In this document: positions 31,141-42,349 of the stretch, one piece after another
Layout: the number at the start of each line of letters is the position of its first letter
Position numbering within the stretch: position 1 is the stretch's first letter
Source: Prorocentrum cordatum
Lineage: Eukaryota; Sar; Dinophyceae; Prorocentrales; Prorocentraceae
Direction: 5' to 3'
Assembly (NCBI GenBank): GCA_963575745.1
Contig: CAUYUJ010000665.1
Location: 17,501 to 81,500, forward strand
Length of the DNA: 64,000 nt
Program-made: the position numbers and the translations under genes
Notes under the pieces: generated by a model
The model's database searches: none
What the model saw: the letters and a program-made list of their open reading frames with translations, nothing else
What the model was told of the DNA's origin: nothing

Positions 31141-31320
31141 GCATCAGCATCAGCATCAGCATCATCATCAGCATCATCATCACCACCACCACCATCATCA
31201 TCATCAGCATCATCATCATACTCTGCATCATCAGTATCAGCATCATCATCAGCATCAGCATCATCATCACCAACCTAAACATCACCACCATCGTCATCAT
31301 CATCACAATCATCTCCCTCG
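31141..31320. repeat. ATC/AGC trinucleotide array
   Basis: CATCAGCAT-type repeats directly upstream of the LINE 5' end. Confidence 0.95.
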
Positions 31321-31356
31321 TCATCGACCCCTACTCCCAGCGTGCTCAATACTCTC

Positions 31357-31430
31357 CTCCTCCTCCTCCTCATCCTCCTCCTCATCACCATCACCATCAC
31401 CATCACCATCACCACCACCATCACCATCAC

Positions 31431-31462
<32 letters not shown>

Positions 31463-31530
31463 GCAGCATCATCATCATAATCATCATCAGCATCAGAATC
31501 ATCACCAGCATCCACAGTACCATTATCACC
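31357..31530. repeat. CTC then ATC trinucleotide array
   Basis: CTCCTC, CACCATCAC and CATCAT blocks. Confidence 0.95.
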
Positions 31531-31654
31531 CTCTTCCCTCACCGGCGTATCACCCCTGTCATCCGCCCCATGCTTGTCACCACCGCCACAATCGTCAGCA
31601 TCGCCACCGTCACTGTCATCGCCATCGTCATCTGAATCCTTGTCTTCCCTATGC

Positions 31655-31770
31655 ACCTCAATTCGCAATCCTTGCTCCCCGTTTGGCTCCCCAGGGCCTT
31701 CTCTGCTCCGCCTGGGTTTGCCTCAGGACGGTGGCCAGCTCGTCCAGCCTCTCACAGGGAGAGAGAGGGA
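31655..31770 (-). other. Short coiled-coil-like reading next to a GAC array
   Basis: The minus strand reads CERLDELATVLRQTQAEQRR, heptad-like, with no visible gene boundaries. One of several such segments beside trinucleotide arrays in this window. Confidence 0.3.
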
Positions 31771-31771
31771 G

Positions 31772-31773
<2 letters not shown>

Positions 31774-31819
<46 letters not shown>

Positions 31820-31858
31820 AACGACGACGAGTAGATGGAGGAGGAGGAGGAGGAGGAG
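31774..31858. repeat. GAC then GGA trinucleotide arrays
   Basis: About 18 GAC units, a short break, then GGA units. Confidence 0.95.
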
Positions 31859-32035
31859 AGCGGGAGCGGGAGGGGGACGGGGAAGGAGGGGAAGGGGGAA
31901 GGGCAGGACAGCTCCTACCGAGAGAGATGCTCGTGGATAGGATCACTGGGCAGAAGTTGCGCTTCGTACGGGGCCACATCGCGCCACAGCGGACACCCAC
32001 CACAACGACGCTGGGTGGCGACATACGAACCCTAC

Positions 32036-32190
32036 CCCCACCAACCACCGATTCTCCGGGATCGATGGGAGGCGGGAGGGGGGGGGGGGGGGGCAACTCG
32101 CCACGTGTTCGACGAATTCCGAACCCTGCCCCCGCCGCCCATCGAGCTGCCTGAATCCTTGACCGGCGAGGGTAAGGTTCGGATCTCGGA
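32036..32190. repeat. Dispersed repeat family Q, copy 2
   Basis: Partner of 15066-15212, with a G run (32079-32094) inserted. Shares FRTLPPPPIELPESLTGE on the plus strand. Confidence 0.75.
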
Positions 32191-32711
32191 TATAGACTGT
32201 GGAGCCCTGCAGACATGGCTTAGGGGTGGTATGCCTACCGACATGCTGAACTACTCCTGCCTGCTCCTGCTCACCGCGGACGCGTGCCAAAGTAAAGCAG
32301 CCCAGCATAGAAACGTAGATTTAGGACTTCGCCGCCGAGTAGCAAAACGGACACCGGACACCAACCGCACGGACCACTGCGGCGCAGCTCGTCGCACAGG
32401 GACAGGGGCCAGCAGGCGCGGGCCACCGCGGCGCGTCGCCGCGGCACCTCCGACCGGGTGGGCCGCGCGCGGCCTGCGCCGCGTCTTCTCCTCCAGCTCC
32501 GCGGAACCCCGCTGCACGTCGTCCTGCGGGCTGCTGTGGCGGCGCTTGGGCGATGCGCAATGGGGGGGCGAGCAATAGGAACGAGGGGTGGGGGCAGAGA
32601 AACGTGCGCCTTGCCTACCCTGTTGGGGCCCCCGGGGGTCCCTTGAGGGCCCCTTGAGGGCACAAGAGGCGCACCTTGCTTCCCCCCTCCCCATGCACAG
32701 TCGGCCCGTAT
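32191..32711. other. GC-rich, no gene seen
   Basis: No recognised gene. At 32480-32545 the minus strand reads a short Glu/Arg-rich helix (SAELEEKTRRRPR). CCCCTCCCCATGCA occurs twice, at 32683 and 32875. Confidence 0.3.
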
Positions 32712-32859
32712 CAGAAGGACGCACGGGAAGTGTGCAAGGGCCTGGGACGCCCATGTCGAAGCTTCTCGCGCGGGGCGCGGCCGACAAAAGTGGCCAAGGA
32801 TGAGGGAGGCGGCAAGGATGCAAGGGTGTCCTTGGGAAGTTTGCCCATCCTTACTATGC
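32712..32859. repeat. Dispersed repeat family W, copy 2
   Basis: The most complete of three copies; see 1-139. The minus strand reads SSLATFVGRAPREKLRHGRP. Confidence 0.65.
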
Positions 32860-33355
32860 GGGTCGACGGTACCCCCCTCCCCATGCATCGCCCCCCCCCA
32901 GTACGCAACGCCCGAGGCGCGGGGGCGGCGCCGCTGCCTGCAGGGGGGCCGAGCGCACTGCTGGCCACGGGCCCAGATCGCTCGACCGGAAGCTGGCTCC
33001 GCAACGGGATCCTCGCCGCCCGAGTTGAGCGTGCGAGGACGAGTTGACGCCTCGAGGCCTGCCTCGTCCTGAGCAGGCCATGAGCCGCATGTGCTCATGC
33101 TCTTGTATGCCAGTCTGCAGTTACAGAACACGCCAGGAAGACCCTCAGCACGCGAGAGGCTCCTGTGGAATAGGGGGGTCGTCCTCCAACGTCCACTTCT
33201 CCTCCGTCCGCGCGTCCCAGAAGGGACTCTTACTTGTAGTCAGATTATCAGATCCTCAATACAGACGCCAGCGTTTGCCCCACCGCGGGTGAAGAAAAAG
33301 CAATGTGGCAGGTAGTCCCCAAGCAAGCCTTAGTAAACCTTGGTAATGTGCGTCA
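32860..33355. other. No gene seen
   Basis: GC-rich then mixed sequence before the long ATC array; no supported feature. Confidence 0.3.
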
Positions 33356-33357
33356 TG

Positions 33358-34330
<973 letters not shown>

Positions 34331-34379
34331 TGTGATACGAACTCCTTCACTCTCCGCCACCTCTTCCTGCTAATTGGCA

Positions 34380-34708
34380 ACCACCTCCTCCTCCTCCTTG
34401 TCCTCCACCCCTGCCTCAACCTCCCGCTCTGTACTGGACATCCTCCTCCTCCTCCTTATCATCCTCCTCCTCCTCGCCATCATCAGCATCATCAGCATAA
34501 GTATCATCATCATCATGATCATCGTGATCATCATCATCATCATCATCATCAGCAGCATTATCTTTATCATCATAATCAGCATCATCATCGTCATCATCAG
34601 CATCATCATCAGCATCATCCTCATCATCATCCTCATCCTCATCATCCTCATCCTCATCCTCATCCTCATCCGCATCATCCTCATCCTCATCATCAGCATC
34701 ATCAGCAG

Positions 34709-34800
<92 letters not shown>
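34380..34800. repeat. CTC array followed by ATC array
   Basis: CTC block 34380-34480, then ATC/CTC to 34800 with a pure ATC tail. Confidence 0.97.
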
Positions 34801-34801
<1 letters not shown>

Positions 34802-35115
34802 TCATCTCCACATCGTTCATCTCCACATCGTTCTCGCCATCTGACCCTTTGTATCATTCCTGCTCCTATCCTTTTCCTATCCTTTTCCGCCTCCTCCTCC
34901 TCCTCCTCCTCCTCCTCCTCTTCCTCCTCCTCCTCGTTGCCCTCCTCCCGACTCATCCCCCCGCACAGACGGCGCCAGTCCTGCCGCGCCAGCATACCCA
35001 GGTGGCTTTGTAGCCTCTCCTCCTGCATCTCCAGCGCCCGCCGCAGATCGTCTTGCGAGCGCGCCAGCGCACCCCCACGGGCCTCGAGCTCCGAGATCCT
35101 GCCAGGGGCCCTCAC
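34798..35115 (-). CDS. Coiled-coil ORF fused to poly-Glu
   Basis: The minus strand reads GRISELEARGGALARSQDDL, RRALEMQEERLQSHLGMLAR and GGMSREEG, then about 15 Glu encoded by a CTC/GGA array, and a basic tail. The first 55 residues show heptad spacing with Leu/Ile/Ala at core positions. No start context, splice evidence or homology fixes the limits. Possibly an exon piece of a coiled-coil protein. It is the best of several similar segments in the window. Confidence 0.3.
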
Positions 35116-35274
35116 ACCAGCACTCGACGAGGCGACGCGGGAGGGGAAGCTGCGCGACGACTGACTTCTGTCTTGGGGAAGGGCTGGGGCGAACGAGCAG
35201 ATGCTGCAGCGCAGGCTGGAAGGGGCAGAGGCAGAGGCGAGACGGCGACAAGGAGGATAGCGAAGGCGACGAGA

Positions 35275-35275
<1 letters not shown>

Positions 35276-35313
<38 letters not shown>
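35276..35313. repeat. GAC trinucleotide array
   Basis: Thirteen GAC units. Confidence 0.95.
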
Positions 35314-35314
<1 letters not shown>

Positions 35315-35517
35315 GGGGGACAATGCGATGACCATCACGAGGAGGTCGAGGAGGACGACGAGGACGCACAGGCTGGCTGGAGCGTCCAGGACCTCTGAAA
35401 GCTGTGGCGGCGCTTGCGGCAGGTGTCCTGGTCTACCCTCAAGAACGCATGGGCCCGGGAGCGATGCAACCGAGCGTGCGGGGAATGTGGAAGGAGGGAG
35501 GGGAAGGGGGAGGGGGA

Positions 35518-35760
35518 CGAGGAGGAGGAGGAGGAGGAGGAGGAGGAGGAGGAGGACGAGGAGGACGAGGAGGCGGGGGAGGAGGAGGAGGAGGAGGAGG
35601 AGGAGGAGGAGGAGGAGGGAGAGGATGAGTGAGTAAGAGAGATGAGAGGAGATGATGATGGTAGTCAAAGGAGGAAGGAGGAGGAAGGAGGAGGGAGGAG
35701 GGATGAGGGGGAGGAGGAGGAGGAGGGGGAAGAGGGGGAGGTGAAAGAGTAGGAGGGAGG
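35518..35760. repeat. GGA trinucleotide arrays
   Basis: Two GGA-rich blocks (35518-35622, 35665-35760) separated by a GAT/GAGA-rich stretch. Confidence 0.95.
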
Positions 35761-36589
35761 AGGAACGACGAAGATGTAAGACGGTAGGATGGGACAGAGC
35801 AGAAAGGGAGGAGTCAAAGACTCTAAAGAGGAAGAGGGATAAGTTGGAGCGAGGAAAATGTGCGGAAGTGGAGAATGGGGGGCGTCCGCGAAGTGGCGTG
35901 TGCGGAAATTGATCCCCAGGCTTGTAACGGAGAGCTCAAGGATCTGCCACATCGCACACTTGCCTCCAAAAGGCCTCCGGGACCCTGGCGAAGTGGTGAC
36001 GCCACCCCATGCGCCCGAAGCATTCGTGCGTTGGGTCCCCTCATTTTTTTTTTTTTTCCCCCCCCCAGGCAAAACGAAATCGCTCTGAAGGTTCGGATTC
36101 GATCGCTCTTCTGTCCGCCACACGCGCGCGACAAAGCAGCCGACAGCAGTGCAATAAATAAGGCGAAAACCTACAGTAGCCCCGGACTCGGGCAATGTCT
36201 CCACCGCTTCGCGGAGAAGCGGCGCAGCGCCCGTGCCGGCAGCCTGCCCCGCCCGCGCGCGCCGACCCGCCGCAGGGGGATCGCCCGCGCTGACGTGCGT
36301 GCATCTATTTGAGACGCTTCGGAAAGCACCTGCGGCGCTGCGCTCCACTGCCAAGCGTGCTCCCAGGCGTACCAAGATCCTCTGCGAGGGAAGAGCGTGT
36401 CGCCTACATCTCCTCGCTGGCTGTGCATCGTGGTGGGAGGCCATCTGCGTCGGCGCGCCGGTGCTCGAAGAGTTCCGCGCCTCGTCTCTGGAAGTGTCTG
36501 AGCCCCTGAGCCAGAATGAGTCGAGCGAGCCACCAAATTTTGGAGGAGCAGCGGGGGGAGGTGGCGCAAAGGTGGAGGCGGCAGAGGTG
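35761..36589. other. No gene seen
   Basis: Includes a T13 then C8 homopolymer at 36047-36067. Open frames here are not supported by any motif. Confidence 0.3.
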
Positions 36590-36805
36590 GAGGAGGAGGA
36601 GGAGGAGGAGGAGGAGGAGGAGAAGGAGTCCTCTGGCCCAGCTCTGCCTCCAGCCGCTGCAGGGATTCCTCGCCTCGGCTGCCTCCCCCCCAGAGGCGGA
36701 TTAGGAGGAGGAGGAGGAGGAGGAGGAGGAGGAGGAGGAGTCCTCTGGCCCAGCTCTGCCTCCAGCCGCTGCAGGGACGCCTCGCCTCGGCTGCCTCCCC
36801 CGGGG
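36590..36805. repeat. Tandem duplication of GGA array plus 62-bp GC-rich block
   Basis: GTCCTCTGGCCCAGCTCTGC and about 42 further bases occur at 36628-36690 and 36739-36801, each preceded by a GGA array. The minus strand of the block reads SLQRLEAELGQR, a heptad-like peptide. Confidence 0.8.
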
Positions 36806-36914
36806 ATAGCGGACGAGGCGGCCCCTCGCCATTGCGATCGGGGCCGGAGGGGGAGCTCTCGATGGAGCCGGGCCTCGGCGGGCTCGACTTGTGTGTCTCG
36901 TCGCCAGCCTCGAA

Positions 36915-37076
36915 GGGGCCCTGGGACACACCAAGAAATACACACAAATAACAGGATCCCCCATATTTCCCCATATTTTCCTGGTTTTTGTCTTCCCCCC
37001 CACTTCCCATAGTTTCCCCTATTTTCCTGGGAGTCGACGATTCATTGGGTCTCTGTGCGTTTCTTTCTCTCCCGAG
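36915..37076 (-). repeat. AT-rich dispersed family V, copy B
   Basis: Preceded by GGGGCCCTGGGACACAC. The minus strand reads GGKTKTRKIWGNMGD then ICVYFLVCPRAP, with a stop upstream near GKIG. See copy A. Confidence 0.8.
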
Positions 37077-37312
37077 ACCGCTGGAGCTGCGGACCCATCC
37101 CCCCTGGGGCTGGCTTTCGTTCTTTCGGGCGTCCCCGGCAGTTGCACGTGACAGTCCGGCGCCCCGAGAGCAAGCCAACGATCCCTTACCTCATCCTCCC
37201 GAGAGGCCCAGGGCAGAGCGAAAGAGAGAAACCAATCGGCCACTAGCTCGACTCTGCTTCGAGCCGCCAGGGTCCTGAGGGTAGGTCCCCCCCCCCTCCC
37301 CCCCCCCTCCCC

Positions 37313-37433
37313 CAGGACGCTGCATTCGACGAGACGAAGAAACCACACAAGAGTAAAAAACCAGAGAATACCAAAATCCCACATAAACCCAGAAGGGGGT
37401 CCCGCCCCCCAGGACGCTGCATTTGACGAACGA
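37313..37433. repeat. 25-bp direct repeats
   Basis: CCCAGGACGCTGCATTYGACGA at about 37313 and 37409, 95 bp apart. Confidence 0.6.
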
Positions 37434-37583
37434 ACAACACAACAGGACAAGAGAACAAGAAACCCAATGACACCCATAGGGAGGTCGTTGGGAGGAGGAC
37501 TCGCTATGGGTCTGGGTGCGGGTCGTCGGACCCTGGGGAACGCTCCCGTTCGAGCGGGGACCCCCCTCCGACAACACGCACCC

Positions 37584-37683
37584 NNNNNNNNNNNNNNNNN
37601 NNNNNNNNNNNNNNNNNNNNNNNNNNNNNNNNNNNNNNNNNNNNNNNNNNNNNNNNNNNNNNNNNNNNNNNNNNNNNNNNNNN
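37584..37683. other. Assembly gap (100 N)
   Basis: Exactly 100 N, the conventional placeholder for a gap of unknown size. Confidence 0.99.
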
Positions 37684-38055
37684 CTGGGCCCCCTCGCCCC
37701 CCGAGGCGAGCGCAGAGGGCTCCCGAGGGCGAGGAGGCGGAGGGCCCGTCTCGGATGCCCTCCAGGGGAGGGGAGGTCTGCGCCCTCCCTTGTGAGCGTG
37801 TCTTTTATTCGGCGTTTCGACAGTGGGCGGAAAGGGGGGGGGAGTTGGGTGTCCTTCCGGGGGAGGGAAGGTCTACGCCCTCCCTTCAGAGGGCACAGAA
37901 ATCCACCCCCTTTCAGCTTTCAGCTTTCAGCTGGACCTCCTTCTGGGTCGACCACGAATAACCACCCCGACAAGCGAGGCCGGTTCGCAAATGCACCCGA
38001 AGAAGAGATCGAACAGGGCAGGGCTGTTTAGTAAACGCCCAGAGCTGTTTATGAA
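37684..38055. other. GC-rich, no gene seen; short internal duplications
   Basis: GGGGAGGTCTGCGCCCTCCC at 37769 recurs in altered form at 37864 (GGGAAGGTCTACGCCCTCCC). TTTCAGC is repeated three times near 37912-37930. 37793-37838 resembles 13010-13050. Confidence 0.4.
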
Positions 38056-38214
38056 GGGGCCCTGGGACACACAAATCAATAGATACAAATAACAGGATTC
38101 CCATATTTTGGCATAGTTTCTGGGTTTTTGTCTTCCCCCCCACTTCCCATATGTTCCCACATTTTTGTAGGGGATCCACGATTAATTGTGTCTGTGCGTT
38201 TTTCCCCCTCCTGA
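38056..38214 (-). repeat. AT-rich dispersed family V, copy C
   Basis: Preceded by GGGGCCCTGGGACACACAAA and ending CCCCTCCTGA. The minus strand reads GGKTKTQKLCQNMGI. Confidence 0.8.
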
Positions 38215-38399
38215 GTTTAGCAAACGCCAATTTGGGGGTCGGGGTGTTTTTACCTAACAGCGAAGACTGATAGGTTTCTAATGGGGTCAAAAGAAAGCAT
38301 TTCGACTCCCCAGGGGGGTCCGGGCAGGATCCGGGGAGCAGCCGATCGGGCGGAACCCGACGAGGGCAGGGCTCGTTTTTTTGCAAACTGTTACACACT

Positions 38400-38730
38400 T
38401 CGTGGTCTTCGCGTCCCCAGAACTCCAATTTGAATGCCCGGAACCAACTGTAAGCCACTTCGTGCTCTTCGAGTTCCCAGAACTCCACTCCTGGGCCACA
38501 TTTTGAATGCCCGGAGCCAAATGTAGGCCTCTTCGTGCTCTTCGAATTCCCAGAATTCCACTCCCGGGCCACATTTTGAATGCCCGGACCAAACTGTAGG
38601 CCACTTCGTGCTCTTCGAGTTCCCAGAACTCTATTCCCGGGCCACATTCTGAATGCCCGGAGCCAACTGTAAGCCACTTCGTGCTCTTCGAATTCCCAGA
38701 ACTCCACTCCCAGGCCACATTCTGAATGCT
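38400..38730. repeat. 73-bp tandem repeat, about 4.3 units
   Basis: Unit landmarks are CCACTTCGTGCTCTTCGAGT, TCCCAGAACTCCACTCC, GGGCCACATT and TGAATGCCCGGA; starts at about 38429, 38503, 38576, 38649 and 38722. The period is one more than a multiple of three, and all three minus frames stay open. Confidence 0.85.
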
Positions 38731-38731
38731 G

Positions 38732-39236
38732 ATGCTGAAGCTGAGGCGGGCTGAGGCTGAGGCAGGCTGAGGCTGAGGCAGGCTGAGGATGAGGCAGGCT
38801 AAGGCTGAGGCCGAAGCTGAAGGCAGACTGAGGCTAAGGCTGAAGCAGGCTGAGGCTGAGGCTGAGGCTGAGGCTGAGGCTGAGGCTGAGGCTGAGGCCG
38901 AGGCTGAGGCTGAGACTGAAGCTGAGGCTGAGGCAGGCTGAGGCTGAGGCGGGCTGAGGCTAAGGCTGAAGCAGAAGGCAGACAGAGGCTAAGGCTGGGG
39001 CTGAGGCTGAGGCTGAGGCAGGCTGAGGCTGAGGCAGGCCGAGGCTGAGGCTGAGGCTGAGGCTGAGGCTGAGGCTGAGGCTGAGGCTGAGGCTGAGGCT
39101 GAGGCTGAGGCTGAGGCTGAGGCAGGCTGAGGCAGACGCTGATGCAGGCTGAGGCTGAGGCAGGCTGAGGCTGAGGCCGAGGCTGATGCAGGCTGAGGCT
39201 GAGGCAGGCTGAGGCTGAGGCTGAAGCTGAAGGCAG
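38732..39236. repeat. GGCTGA hexanucleotide array
   Basis: About 500 bp of GAGGCT/GAGGCA hexamers with occasional AAGGCT and GAAGCT variants. The minus strand gives Gln/Pro, Ser/Ala or Leu/Ser repeats. Confidence 0.95.
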
Positions 39237-39564
39237 ACTGAACACATATACAGGTACATGTACATGCACGTACACATATACATATACGTGACTGGTCGCC
39301 TGTGCCTCGTGCCTGTGACTGGCTCCCTGCACGGCTCCCTGCACGGCCCCCTGTACGGCTCCCTGTACAACCAGTCACAGACACAAGCAACTGCTGCTGC
39401 TACTGGGGCTGCTGCTGCTACTATCCTCATCAGCATCATCAGCATCATCCCCGTAGCCTTCTTGGCTAGAGCCCTGCTTTCGAAGATTTCCTTTCCAAGG
39501 AACTGCGCAGCGCCTACTGCGCACCTTAATGCCAGGACATGCTGACATGCTGGTCGTTCTCAGT
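39237..39564. other. Short repeats upstream of the LRR region
   Basis: ACATATACATG-type dinucleotide mix (39243-39290), four CTCCCTGTACGG-like 12-bp repeats (39323-39370), and short TGCTGC/ATC runs. Confidence 0.4.
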
Positions 39565-39690
39565 CTAGCGGCGGTGCTCCTCAGCCCGCTGCATTGAACA
39601 GCGGTGCTCCTCAGCCTGCTGCATTGAAAAGTGGTGCTCCTTAGCCTGCTGCATTGAACAGCGGTGATCCTCAGCGCGCTGCATTGAGCG
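39565..39690 (+). repeat. 30-bp minisatellite reading SGAPQPAALN
   Basis: Four units of AGCGGTGCTCCTCAGCCTGC plus TGCATTGAAC. In phase with the following coding region it reads the decapeptide SGAPQPAALN; the third unit has a TAG (39642-39644) where the others have CAG. Related motifs occur inside and after the LRR gene (about 40046, 41362, 41531). Confidence 0.75.
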
Positions 39691-41346
39691 GTCCTCTGCA
39701 GACGCTCGTCGAAGACGCGAAGCAGTTCGGCCGGATGCCGAAGCGAATGAGAGGAACGCCCGAACAAGAAAGGCCGAAAACAAGTTCGCCAAACGTTTCT
39801 CGGACCATTGCGACAGCATCCCCAAAGACGTCATGCAGGAATTGCGGGCCCTTGACGGCGCTTTGTCCTCAGAGCCGCGCGCCGCGCAAGAGGTCGCGAA
39901 TGCGATTCGGGAGCTCGGCCGGATGCCAAAGCGAAACAAAAGAACATCCGAAGAAGAGCGGGCCGAAAACAACTTGGCTAAACGTTTCTCAGTCCACCGG
40001 GACAGCATCCCCAAAGACGGGTCGGATGAATTGCGGGCCCTTGGCGGTGCTTCTCAGCCTGCTGACGACGAGCAGCTCGTCGCGGAGGCCAGTGACCCGG
40101 AGCATTTGCTACCAGAAGTAGACCCCGACCCCGCAGCACTGCGCGCAAAAAGCGCTGCTCTTATACAAGCAGCTAAAGAGCTCGGCTATTATCCCAAGGT
40201 TAGCAGAGACATCGCGCGCTGGTCCAAGTTGCGGGACGACATCGGGCAGCAGGAGCCTGCGGTGGAAAAGCTATTGCAAAATGCGCTGTATTTCGGAAGC
40301 CTCCCGCATCAAAAAAAAAAGCCGACTACCGAGCCTCAGCGTCGCAAGCACCGGCTGGCACAGAGAATCGCTGCTCACGAGAAACAGATATTCGGATGCC
40401 CTCTGGGAGCTCATAGAAATTCATTGTGCAGACGTAGTCACCGTCACTGGCGTGGACGAGGATGAACTTTGCTTTGCTTGTGACCGAATTATGAAAGACA
40501 GTCCGAGCACAGTGCGCAGCTTGAGTTTCAATCATGATTCAGAAGACGGTAAGATTCATGCTCCCACAACTACGAAGTTGGCGCTGCTAGCCAAGGCTTG
40601 CCCTAATCTGACTGAATTCAGAATGGAAAGCGCTCTCTTCGATGGAAGGAGCCTACATTATGTTGTAAAAGCAATTGCACGAGCTTGCCCTCCATTGTTG
40701 CGATTAGAGCTTGTGGGGCAACGACATCAATGATGGCGCACTGCAAATTGTGAGTCAAGCCTGTCCTCTCCTGGAGAGCCTCGACGTCCAAGATAGTGGC
40801 ATTGGTGATGTTGCCATGCAAGCGGCGGCGCAAAGGTGCGCCCGAATAGAAGAATTGAATGTGGACGAATGTGCAAATCTGACAGATGCGGCTGTCCTCG
40901 CAGTTGCGCAGGGTTGTCCACGGTTGCGTTCACTGATCATCTGGAGTTCCTCGCCATTCACAGACCGTCTGCCGAGGCCCAAAGTTACCGACACCGCCAT
41001 CTGTGCCCTTGCGCAGCAGTGCCCGCACATTGAAATCCTTGAGCTGTGTGGGCTGGAGTCTCTGACCGACGCAGCCATACAAGCAGTGGCTATCGGTTGC
41101 CCATCGCTGAAAGAGCTAGATGCAAGCTTGTGCTGTCAGCTGACTGATGCAGCGGCACAATCCCTTGTGCATCACAGCTCTAGTTTATCGATCTTGAAGT
41201 TGCGTGATTGCGCGAAGATCACCACTTCTGGTGTCAGCGCTTTGGCGCAAATCACCGCTCCGCTGAAATACTTGGATGTCCGGCCCATTCAGTTATCGAG
41301 GGAGATCCTTTGTGAATGTGTAGTGTGTGGGCGAGACGCCGTGTGA
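39690..41346 (+). pseudogene. Leucine-rich-repeat protein with novel N-terminal repeats, frame-broken
   Basis: The N-terminal half holds about four copies of a 32-residue charged repeat with consensus like ELGRMPKRNKRTSEEERAEN then LAKRFSxHRDSIPKD; clear copies start near 39720 and 39905, weaker ones near 40170 and 40280. The C-terminal half (about 40500-41320) is a cysteine-containing LRR array of the FBXL/AMN1 type: LLAKACPNLTEFRM, CPLLESLDV, CARIEELNVDECANLTDAAV, CPHIEILELCGLESLTDAAI, CPSLKELDASLCCQLTDAA. It stops at TGA 41344-41346. These LRRs bind protein partners; no F-box was seen. Reading it through needs three frame changes: about 39772 (one base lost), 40388 (one gained) and 40710 (one gained). 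Pseudogene, sequencing indels or tiny introns are possible. Start unknown. Confidence 0.75.
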
Positions 41347-41643
41347 GGGACCTCCGTACCAGCGTTGCTCCTCAGCATGCTGAGGTCTTAGTGCAGCAGG
41401 CTGTACGCTCATGCAGTGCACAGGCGTTCCCTCTTCGAGTTGCAGGGCAGGGAGATGTGGTTGCATTCTGGCAGTGAGCACGGCGGTGCTTTTCAGTCAC
41501 CTGCAGTCTTCACTGCTTCGTCACTGTGACAGCGTTGCTGCTCAGCATGCTGTGAGCGGTGCTCATCAACATGCTGTGGACTGTAGCCTCCGTGATGTAG
41601 AATAAATGTTCCTGCAGGTCCTTCTGCGCATGTGTTTCATTGA
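41347..41643. other. 3' flank of the LRR gene
   Basis: Contains AGCGTTGCTCCTCAGCATGC (41362) and related copies at 41531 and 41556, similar to the upstream 30-bp minisatellite. AATAAA at 41601 is not informative because dinoflagellates do not rely on it. Confidence 0.4.
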
Positions 41644-42080
41644 TAGCAGTGTATCGTTTGGAGATACAGTTCTCGAAAGCAGTGAATCGTTCGAAACTAA
41701 ATCCATGGATAGCAGTGTCTCGTTCGGGGATAAATCCAGTGATCGCAGTGTCTCATTTGGGGCTAAATCCATTAGTAGCAGTGTCTCCTTTGGGGCTAAA
41801 TCCATTGATGGCTGTGTCTCGTTTGGAATTAAGTCCATTGATGGCAGTGTCTCGTTTGGAGATACAGTTCTCGAAAGCAGTGAGTCGTTCGGAACTAAAT
41901 CCATTGATACCAGCGTCTCGTTCAGAGATAAATCCAGTGATCGCAGTGTCTTATTTGGGGGCTAAATCCATTAGTAGCAGTGTCTCCTCTGGGTCTACAT
42001 CCATTGATGGCAGTGTCTCGTTTGGAATTAAATCCATTGATGGCAGTGTCTCGTTTGGATTAAAATACATTGATCGCTGT
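41644..42080. repeat. 33-bp minisatellite (11-residue period)
   Basis: About 13 units of GTGTCTCGTTTGGGGCTAAA TCCATTGATGGCA type at exact 33-bp spacing (41646, 41679, 41712 and on). The plus strand reads SSVSFGxKSID repeats from 41606 to 41965. A one-base gain at about 41952-41958 shifts the phase, after which the same repeat resumes in another frame. The minus strand is also open (SMDLAPNETLL). Confidence 0.9.
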
Positions 42081-42261
42081 TAGGTTGCTTTGCCGGGATA
42101 TATTTTTTTGTCCTTTGACCCTTGGCGGCGCGTGGCGGCTGCTGGGGGGCAGGCAGGCGGGCGCTGCAGCTCGCGCCGGACCGCGGCCCTCGAAGAGCGC
42201 AGCGGAGGCGCCGGAGCGTCGAAAAACTTACCTCTGGATGGTATATGATATTCTTCGTCCG

Positions 42262-42345
42262 CTCAAATAAAAGGCAGGGGAAATAGAAGGCACGGGGGAA
42301 TAGAAGGTACGGGGAATAAAAGGCAGGGGGAATAGAAGGCAGGGG
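42262..42345. repeat. 18-bp AATAGAAGGCAGGGGGA repeats
   Basis: Five near-identical units; one more lies at 42625-42645, so the motif brackets the 97-bp tandem array. Confidence 0.8.
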
Positions 42346-42349
42346 GATG

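Noticed and set aside
35665-36945. 426-codon minus-strand ORF
   Set aside because: Composed of GGA-array translation, the duplicated coiled-coil block and GC-rich filler, without a coherent domain.
41601-41606. AATAAA as a polyadenylation signal for the LRR gene
   Set aside because: Dinoflagellate transcripts generally do not use this signal, and the hexamer is common by chance.
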